Below are positions 58,642 to 64,000 of a DNA stretch of 64,000 nt, piece after piece. Within the stretch, counting starts at the first letter, position 1. Every line of letters starts with the position of its first letter. Under the pieces are notes generated by a model. It searched no databases. It was not told where the DNA came from and saw nothing but the letters and a program-made list of their open reading frames with translations. Source of the stretch: Cupriavidus sp. Its GTDB lineage: Bacteria > Pseudomonadota > Gammaproteobacteria > Burkholderiales > Burkholderiaceae. The DNA lies in NCBI GenBank assembly GCA_031180665.1, contig JAPSLP010000016.1:1-64000 (forward strand), given 5' to 3'. A program made the translations under genes and the position numbers.

Positions 58642-60249
58642 ATGAAATACAAGATGCTTGCCACCGCGGTGGCGACTGCCGTTCTGGCGGCTTGCGGCGG
58701 GGGCGGGGACGATCAGCCGGCGTCGAATCCGCCGCCGGCCACCCCGTCGGCGACGGTGATCAGCGGCACGGCCGCGGTCGGCGCGGCCATCGCCGGTGCC
58801 ACCGTCGAGGCCAAGTGTGCGTCGGGCAGCGGCAGCGCGACCACGGCCGCCGATGGCGCCTTCACCGTGTCCATCGCGTCGGCCACCCGTCCTTGCGTGC
58901 TCGCGGTGCCGGCGCCGGGCGGACAGACGCTGCATTCCGTGGTCGAAGCCGGTTCCGGCCTGGCAGCCGTGGCCAATATCACCCCACTGAGCGAACTGAT
59001 TACCGCCCGCGTGGCGGGCGGCGACCCCGCCGGTTTCTTCGCCACGTTCGACGCCGCGGCGCAGGGCAAGGTTACCGCCTCCGGCGTGACCGGCGCCGTC
59101 GAGGCAGTGCGCGAGGCGCTCGGCGGGGTCATCGACCTGGCCGGCGTGGACCCGCTGAAGGACACGCTGGTCGCCGCCAACGGCAGCCAGACCGGCAATG
59201 GGCTGGATCAGAAGCTCGATCAGCTCGGCACGATCATGGAGCAGGCTCGCGTGACGCTGGCCGAACTGGCCACTGCGGTCGCATCGAGCGACGGCTCGGC
59301 GGCGCCGGCCGTCCAGACCATGACGCAGCCGGCCTCGGCCAGCTGCGCCACGCTGCGCAGCGGCAAATACCTGCTGCTGGACATGCTGACTGCCAACGTC
59401 GAGAAGGTCACGGTCGACGCCGCCGCGCCGTCGCTGACCCTCGATGCCGACAGCAGCGTCGTTCCGCTGTCGGCACATGCCTCCGAAAGCTGCCGCTTCA
59501 CCGCGGTCGATTCGGAGTTGCTGGTGTCCACCTCGGGGATCTCGCTGGTTTCGCAGATCGGCAGCACGCCGAGCCTGATGATCCCGAGCCAGAGCATTCC
59601 GGTCAGCGAACTGGCAGGTACCTGGAGCGCGCTCGGATACGAGAGCGGCCAATCCAGCCGCGAAAACTCGCGCATCACCTTCACCGTGGGCGCCGACGGC
59701 AAGCTAACTTCCGGCTTCGATTGCAACGGCTTCTCGAGCTGCGAGGCATGGCCGGCCCATGAACTTGGCACCATCACCGCCAACGCGCAGGGAGGGTTCG
59801 ATTCCACCGACCCGAGCGGCGTCACGCGGGTGATTGCGTTCAAGGGCACCGATGGCCAGCTGTCGATGGTGCTGGTTCACGCCGAGGGCTTCCTGATCGG
59901 CTCCAAGCAGGTGGCACGGCCGCTGCCGATCGTCGGCACCCGGAACGTCTACTGGGACATGGTGCTCGACCCATTCGGCTCGACGCAGTCGCTCGCAGCC
60001 GACGGCAACGAGGTCACCGCCGTCGATAGCGCCGCCGCAACCTTCACCCGCGTGCGCGCCAGCGATGGCCGTATCGATACCTGGCGCCAGAACTACCCGG
60101 TCGACGGCATGCGCTACCGCTTCCCCGCCACCGGCGTACGGGAGTCGCTCGCGCTGCCGATGCCGGGCACCGGCATCATCGCGATCACCGGCATCCCGGG
60201 CAAGGGAAGCCCGTCCTACGCGATTTCGGTGGAACGGCCAAAGCAATAA
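58642..60249 (+). CDS. Large putative lipoprotein of unknown function
   Basis: 535 aa from ATG 58642, with GGGAGAGAGG ahead. Lipoprotein signal LATAVATAVLAAC (lipid Cys19) followed by a Gly/Asp and Pro-rich spacer, so it is membrane-anchored in the envelope. Residues ~45-85 (ISGTAAVGAAIAGATVEAKCASGSGSATTAADGAFTVSI) resemble carboxypeptidase-regulatory-like/Big-type beta domains often found in secreted proteins. The rest (110-535) is beta-rich with no domain I recognise. Single gene between two strong terminators. Confidence 0.75.
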   Translation: MKYKMLATAVATAVLAACGGGGDDQPASNPPPATPSATVISGTAAVGAAIAGATVEAKCASGSGSATTAADGAFTVSIASATRPCVLAVPAPGGQTLHSVVEAGSGLAAVANITPLSELITARVAGGDPAGFFATFDAAAQGKVTASGVTGAVEAVREALGGVIDLAGVDPLKDTLVAANGSQTGNGLDQKLDQLGTIMEQARVTLAELATAVASSDGSAAPAVQTMTQPASASCATLRSGKYLLLDMLTANVEKVTVDAAAPSLTLDADSSVVPLSAHASESCRFTAVDSELLVSTSGISLVSQIGSTPSLMIPSQSIPVSELAGTWSALGYESGQSSRENSRITFTVGADGKLTSGFDCNGFSSCEAWPAHELGTITANAQGGFDSTDPSGVTRVIAFKGTDGQLSMVLVHAEGFLIGSKQVARPLPIVGTRNVYWDMVLDPFGSTQSLAADGNEVTAVDSAAATFTRVRASDGRIDTWRQNYPVDGMRYRFPATGVRESLALPMPGTGIIAITGIPGKGSPSYAISVERPKQ

Positions 60250-60338
60250 CGGGGAGAAAGCCTGGGGGGTCTAGAAGAACCGGCGTCGCGCGCGCCCGGC
60301 GCAGGCCGGGCGACGGCGCGATCCATGGTCAGGCTTGT

Positions 60339-60360
60339 GCCCGCTTCGGCGGGCTTTTTT
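60339..60360 (+). terminator. Rho-independent terminator of the lipoprotein gene
   Basis: GCCCGC-TTCG-GCGGGC followed by six T; a UUCG-capped stem 90 bp after the stop. Confidence 0.9.
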
Positions 60361-60421
60361 ATGGGGTTACGGCGACGGTATCGCGGGGCGCTTGCTGAAT
60401 CGCCTGTCTGGCGACGCGCTT

Positions 60422-61102
60422 TCACCGATCTGCGCTTTTCGTGGTGTCAGCCAAGGCAGCAAAGAAATCGCTCGCGAGTGCCACGCAGTCGTTGTAATTG
60501 CGGGCGTATTGCCGCCGTTCGATTTGCTGGAATTGCTTCTCGAGTATTGGGCGCCGTCCAACAATCTGGTCCAGGAACGCGTTTGCGTGCCGTAATACGA
60601 ATGGTGCCGCGCGTCCCAGCGCGTCGCGATCATGTTCGATAACAACGGCCAAGTCGAACAAGTCGCGTGCCGTTGCCCGGTCGCCTCGGTGGTACAGCTT
60701 CTTGGCGACGATCTCGGCAGCGGTCTCGACGCGAACCGGCCGCCCCATGATGTCCCAGACCTCAAATGGATCGTCGGTCAGGTTGGGGGAAGCGACAAAA
60801 TCGACCTCACCAGCTTCCAGCACCAGCTTGACGAAATTTCCCTGCTCCACATAGTCGGCGGTAATGGCCTCCGCCACCTCGCTTAGACGCGGTGTCACAA
60901 AGCCGAGGTACTGTGGATCCGGTACGAAGATATCGATGTCCTTCGACAGGCGATGGTCGTAACGCAGCATCAATATCGTGCCGCCGCCAAACGTCCAGAA
61001 CGGCTCGACGCCTCCATGCGTCTTCACCTCGTCCATCAGCGTGAGCGCATGCGGAAACAAGGCTTCCCAGGGATCGCCGCGGAGTTTCACCGTCATGCCC
61101 AT
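60422..61102 (-). CDS. AbiEii/AbiGii-type nucleotidyltransferase (probable toxin)
   Basis: 226 aa from ATG 61102; a second ATG at 61096 would give the classic ATGA overlap with the antitoxin stop. Polymerase-beta-type nucleotidyltransferase: FGGGT (39-43), spaced by a helix from the metal Asp pair KDIDIF (Asp55, Asp57), a third acid in GEVDFVASPN, then a helical C-terminal half (AAEIVAKKLYHRGDRATARDLFDLAVVIEHD). AbiEii-type toxins transfer nucleotides (e.g. to tRNA ends) and cause growth arrest in phage defence. Operonic with an XRE protein. Intact catalytic motifs. Confidence 0.85.
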   Translation of the reverse strand: MGMTVKLRGDPWEALFPHALTLMDEVKTHGGVEPFWTFGGGTILMLRYDHRLSKDIDIFVPDPQYLGFVTPRLSEVAEAITADYVEQGNFVKLVLEAGEVDFVASPNLTDDPFEVWDIMGRPVRVETAAEIVAKKLYHRGDRATARDLFDLAVVIEHDRDALGRAAPFVLRHANAFLDQIVGRRPILEKQFQQIERRQYARNYNDCVALASDFFAALADTTKSADR

Positions 61103-61587
61103 AGGCCACCCCGCGTTGCCATGAGCGCGCGTGCCATCCGGCGCAGGTTCTTCCAGATTTCGGTGGGCTTTCGATCGTGGCGCGAGGCCACTTCCGCCAC
61201 CATCTTCGTCACCAACTGCAGCGGCGCCTCATCCAGGATCTGGGCGACCTGGGGCTGCAGTTCGTCGGGGACTTGTCCGGTGATCAGGGCCTGCTCCAGC
61301 GCCCTTGGCGTCAGTTCGCCGGAATAGCTGGTGTTTGCACCCTTTGCCGCCATCCATACCGCTCGCGCGGGCCGACCTCGCTTCTGCTCGGGGTCCGCGA
61401 CTTCCAACGTCAGTCCGAGCACGTCCAGCAGACGGCCGAGTGTATCCACCGTGACGTTGACATGGCCGTGCTCGATGCCGTTCAAGGTCTGGCGCGACAA
61501 CGCCGCCATATCTGCCAGTTGCTGCTGGGTCAGGCCCACCTCGGCCCGTTTGCGGCGAATGGCGTTGCCAAGTAGAGCGACGTTCAT
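61093..61587 (-). CDS. XRE-family DNA-binding protein, probable antitoxin
   Basis: 164 aa from ATG 61587 with GGAGG ahead. N-terminal HTH_3 (about 8-60: LGNAIRRKRAEVGLTQQQLADMAALSRQTLNGIEHGHVNVTVDTLGRLLDVLGL), a short basic linker (PEQKRGRPARAVW), then a helical C-terminal part (~90-160, ALEQALITGQVPDELQPQVAQILDEAPLQLVTKMVAEVASRHDRKPTEIW) not recognised from classical AbiEi. Its stop overlaps the toxin start. A perfect -10 inside an inverted repeat lies 20 bp upstream, fitting autorepression. Confidence 0.85.
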   Translation of the reverse strand: MNVALLGNAIRRKRAEVGLTQQQLADMAALSRQTLNGIEHGHVNVTVDTLGRLLDVLGLTLEVADPEQKRGRPARAVWMAAKGANTSYSGELTPRALEQALITGQVPDELQPQVAQILDEAPLQLVTKMVAEVASRHDRKPTEIWKNLRRMARALMATRGGLWA

Positions 61588-61602
61588 TTGGCGCCTCCAG
61601 TT

Positions 61603-61624
61603 TTTGTCAATTATAGACGACAAA
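61603..61624 (-). promoter_or_regulatory. Promoter/operator of the toxin-antitoxin pair
   Basis: TATAAT on the minus strand (61615-61610), inside the inverted repeat TTTGTC (61603-61608) - N10 - GACAAA (61619-61624). A poor -35 (GTTTGG or TTGGCG) lies upstream. Binding of the XRE protein here would cover the -10. Confidence 0.6.
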
Positions 61625-61700
61625 TTTAGACGCCAAACTCCTCTCGCCGGCTGCGGTTGCACCATGCGGGCTGGGACGCGATCTGCGTCCCGACTACGTT

Positions 61701-63554
61701 TTAGAAACTCTGCCAGTCATCTGCGCCACCGGCCGGCGCTCCGGCAGCGGCCAGGGCGGCGGGCCGCAGCGGCATGCCGCGGGACTTCGCGTCCGTTGCG
61801 GCAGCACCGTCGGCACGAGAACCCGCAGTGGGCTTGGGAGTCGGTGCGGCCGCGGCCGCGGCCGTGGCCGCACGCGGCGAGGCGGGGCTTGCTGCCGACG
61901 CGGCCTTGGCGGCGGACGCAGCCCCGGCGGCCGGCGCCGCCATCGCACGCACCGGTTCCCGGGTCGGTTCCGCGACACTCGGCAACGCGGCCGGGGAAGC
62001 CTCGACGCGGAACTTGGCCGCGTCCTGCACCAACCCGGCGGCCTGCTGTTGCAGGCTCTCGGCGGCCGCTGCGGCCTGCTCGACCAGCGCGGCGTTCTGC
62101 TGCGTCACGCTTTCCATCTGCGCGATCGCACGGTTGACCTGCTCGATGCCGGTCGACTGCTCGGCGCTGGCAGCCGAGATCTCGCCCATGATGTCGGTCA
62201 CGCGGCGAACCGCCTCGACGATGCCGTCCATGGTGCCACCCGCCTGTTCGACCTGGCGGGCGCCGATTTCCACCTGCTCCACCGAGCGGTTGATCAGCTC
62301 GCCGATCTCCTTGGCCGCGGCGGCGCTGCGCTGCGCGAGGCTGCGCACCTCGGCCGCCACCACGCTGAAACCGCGCCCCTGCTCGCCGGCGCGCGCCGCT
62401 TCAACCGCGGCATTGAGCGCCAGGATGTTCGTCTGGAAGGCGATACCTTCGATCACGCCGATGATCTCCGCGACCTTGGTCGACGACTGCGAGATGCCCT
62501 GCATCGTCTCGACCACGCTGCGCACCGTACGTCCACCTTCGGCCGCGACGGCCGAGGCGTTGACGGCAAGCTGGTTGGCCTGGCGGGCGTTGTCGGCGTT
62601 CTGGCGCACGGTCGAGGTCAACTGCTCCATCGAGGCCGCGGTTTGCTCCAGCGAGGCCGCCTGCTCCTCGGTACGTTGCGACAGGTCGGTGTTGCCGCGG
62701 GCGATTTCGCGCGTGGCGCCGTCGATCGCGCCGGAGGCGCCCTGGATGCCCCGCACCAGCACGGACAGTTCCGCGAAGGCACGCTGCATTGCCTTGAGCA
62801 TCCGTCCCATTTCGTCGTTGCCATTGGCGCGGATCGCGAAGGCCAGGTCGCCCTGTGCCAGCGCCTCGGCAGCGGCCAGCGCTTGCCGCGCCGGTCCGGC
62901 AATCGAGCGCGTGATCGCCACGGCCAGGCCGACGGCCAGCAGCGCCGACACCACGCCCAGCGCGAGCAACAGGTTGCGCGTGAACAGGTAGTCTGCCTGG
63001 GCCTGCTCCACCGCCTCGACGGCCATCTTGCGGCCCGAGGCGATCAGCGTGTCGAGGCGCTCGAAGTACGCCGCCTGCGCGGCCGGCAGCGTGACGATCA
63101 GGCCGGCACGCGCGGCGACGAACTCGCCCGCCTGCAGTTGCGTGAGCAACTGGTCGAGCTGGGTGTTATAGGCGGCGCGATGCTTGCCCAGTTCCGCGAA
63201 GACCTGCTTGAGGTCCGGATTGTCGGTGGCTGCAATCAGCTTGGAGAGCTCGTCGAGCGTGGCGCTCATCTGCTGGCGGCGTTCGTTGACGCGGCCGACG
63301 TTCTGCTGGACCACGGCCGGGTCCTCGGTCAGCACCGCATCGCGCACCATGATGCCGATGGCCTGCGCACCCTCCTTGACACCGTCCAGTTCCATCACCT
63401 TCAGCAGGCGCTGCTCGACGGTCGTCCGCATCGACGCGTTCATATCCCCAAGCGCGATCAGGCCGAAGCCGGCCACCATGGCCAGCAGCACCACCATCAC
63501 GGCAAAGGCCCCCGCTAGGCGCGCGCCGATGCCGAAATGCTTCCATCCTTCCAT
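61701..63554 (-). CDS. Methyl-accepting chemotaxis protein with CheR/CheB tether
   Basis: 617 aa from ATG 63554; the upstream frame is unsupported. TM1 (~10-35), periplasmic four-helix bundle (~38-190), TM2 (~195-216), HAMP (~217-270), signalling domain with [20 protein letters not shown] and [18 protein letters not shown], then an ~85-residue Ala/Pro-rich flexible tail ending GGADDWQSF. The last residues fit the xWxxF docking peptide for CheR/CheB (NWETF in E. coli), unlike the receptor at 13037. A FliA-type promoter precedes it. Ligand unknown. Confidence 0.93.
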   Translation of the reverse strand: MEGWKHFGIGARLAGAFAVMVVLLAMVAGFGLIALGDMNASMRTTVEQRLLKVMELDGVKEGAQAIGIMVRDAVLTEDPAVVQQNVGRVNERRQQMSATLDELSKLIAATDNPDLKQVFAELGKHRAAYNTQLDQLLTQLQAGEFVAARAGLIVTLPAAQAAYFERLDTLIASGRKMAVEAVEQAQADYLFTRNLLLALGVVSALLAVGLAVAITRSIAGPARQALAAAEALAQGDLAFAIRANGNDEMGRMLKAMQRAFAELSVLVRGIQGASGAIDGATREIARGNTDLSQRTEEQAASLEQTAASMEQLTSTVRQNADNARQANQLAVNASAVAAEGGRTVRSVVETMQGISQSSTKVAEIIGVIEGIAFQTNILALNAAVEAARAGEQGRGFSVVAAEVRSLAQRSAAAAKEIGELINRSVEQVEIGARQVEQAGGTMDGIVEAVRRVTDIMGEISAASAEQSTGIEQVNRAIAQMESVTQQNAALVEQAAAAAESLQQQAAGLVQDAAKFRVEASPAALPSVAEPTREPVRAMAAPAAGAASAAKAASAASPASPRAATAAAAAAPTPKPTAGSRADGAAATDAKSRGMPLRPAALAAAGAPAGGADDWQSF

Positions 63555-63614
63555 ACCGCCCCCTCTCCTCTCGTAGTCGACGCCGCGCGCGCATGCGCGG
63601 CGATGGTGCATCGC

Positions 63615-63641
63615 TATCGGCAGCAAGGCGCGCTTTCTTGA
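63615..63641 (-). promoter_or_regulatory. FliA (sigma-28)-type promoter of the second chemoreceptor gene
   Basis: On the minus strand TCAAG (63641-63637), 15-bp spacer, GCCGATA (63621-63615), an exact -10 match. Predicted start about 55 nt before the ATG. Confidence 0.65.
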
Positions 63642-64000
63642 TGGCAGCCGATACGGCCAGGCAGTCGGAGGGAGATGTCAGCAGAGTGCGGGCGCCATGC
63701 CCAATTGAAAAACAAGGGGTCAAAAACCCGTCATCTCCACCGATTGTTTGAAGCGGGACAGGTGTCCAATTGACGCCGAGCATCCGGTATTCCGCCTGAG
63801 GCGGCGGCGAAGACGTCCGGCATTGCACAGGACGCGGGCAAAAAAGAAGCCCACGCGCGGGGTGCTCGTAGGCTTTCCAGGACTGCTGGAGCCGATTGGC
63901 TCGTGGCCGACTATAGCGGTGCTTAGATGAGGTGTAAATACAGTTTCCATCAGGGTAAATGCCGATAGTGACGCTTTCTTTGTTTTACGAATAAAACAAG
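63642..64000. other. Non-coding end of window
   Basis: AT content rises toward the right edge. Two short overlapping open frames (about 60-76 codons) have no domain or ribosome site. GCCGATAG at 63961 with TACAGTTT at 63939 resembles a FliA promoter with a spacer three bases too long; it would read into a gene beyond the window. No terminator was found. Confidence 0.4.

Noticed and set aside
63939..63968. A third FliA promoter at the right edge
   Set aside because: GCCGATAG is good, but the TACAG element is 17 nt away instead of 14-15 and the downstream gene is outside the window.

Overview
The window is a high-GC, gene-dense chromosomal segment of a Gram-negative aerobic betaproteobacterium. 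Cytochrome bo3 (cyo) and bd-type (cio) oxidases, many LysR and Bug-type genes, a TonB receptor, FliA-like chemoreceptor promoters and DUF3597/MpaB-type genes together point to Burkholderiaceae of the Cupriavidus/Ralstonia kind. This is inferred from gene content only; no rRNA or housekeeping marker is present. I see no insertion sequence, prophage, CRISPR array, tRNA or rRNA.

Layout. 1-3.2 kb: start of cyoAB (minus strand), with a divergent MFS transporter. 3.2-9.5 kb: two short tandem-repeat arrays, a double-receiver hybrid histidine kinase, a small conserved protein, aquaporin Z, and a GST with a divergent LysR gene and a strong operator. 9.5-12.8 kb: a CatR/BenM-type LysR gene with a Gly/Asp-rich microsatellite insertion, a divergent muconate cycloisomerase (catB) and a Bug-type binding protein. 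13.0-15.4 kb: a chemoreceptor with a FliA-type promoter, and a DUF3597 protein. 15.5-24.3 kb: a seven-gene minus-strand operon (branched-chain-type ABC importer, M20 amidohydrolase, M81/MlrC protein) with a divergent GntR/FCD regulator. 24.3-34.4 kb: remnants of a short-chain dehydrogenase, nitronate monooxygenase plus HCCA-isomerase-like protein, Lrp/AsnC with a divergent EamA exporter, nhaA with a structured leader, CMD-family protein, SDR/LysR pair, periplasmic asparaginase.

33.3-38.2 kb looks like a redox-stress cluster: a DipZ-type redoxin, Ohr, a secreted repeat protein, an OmpR-type two-component system, and a separate CcdA-type membrane protein. 38.2-41.5 kb is a DUF2796 / ABC ATPase / FtsX-type permease / DUF3299 operon. 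It resembles the Zur-regulated zrg zinc-uptake operons and is preceded by a perfect TGATAA-N4-TTATCA dyad. 41.6-48.3 kb is an iron module: a two-component system, a TonB siderophore receptor behind a near-perfect Fur box, PiuC, and an FMN 2-hydroxyacid oxidase translationally coupled to PiuC. 48.4-51.4 kb is a GbsR/MarR regulator followed by the cyanide-insensitive bd oxidase cioAB. 51.5-60.3 kb: MpaB-like oxygenase, PepSY protein, AraC regulator with a divergent methyltransferase, DHA2 drug exporter with a divergent LuxR regulator, and a large lipoprotein. 60.4-64 kb: a toxin-antitoxin-like pair (AbiEii-type nucleotidyltransferase with an XRE protein) and a second chemoreceptor with a FliA-type promoter.

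Recurrent features are four copies of a ~70-bp paired-hairpin repeat, sometimes inside operons, and several short tandem arrays. The most promising leads are the zrg-like operon, the split DipZ/Ohr/repeat-protein cluster, the nhaA leader, the PiuC-hydroxyacid oxidase coupling, and the toxin-antitoxin pair.
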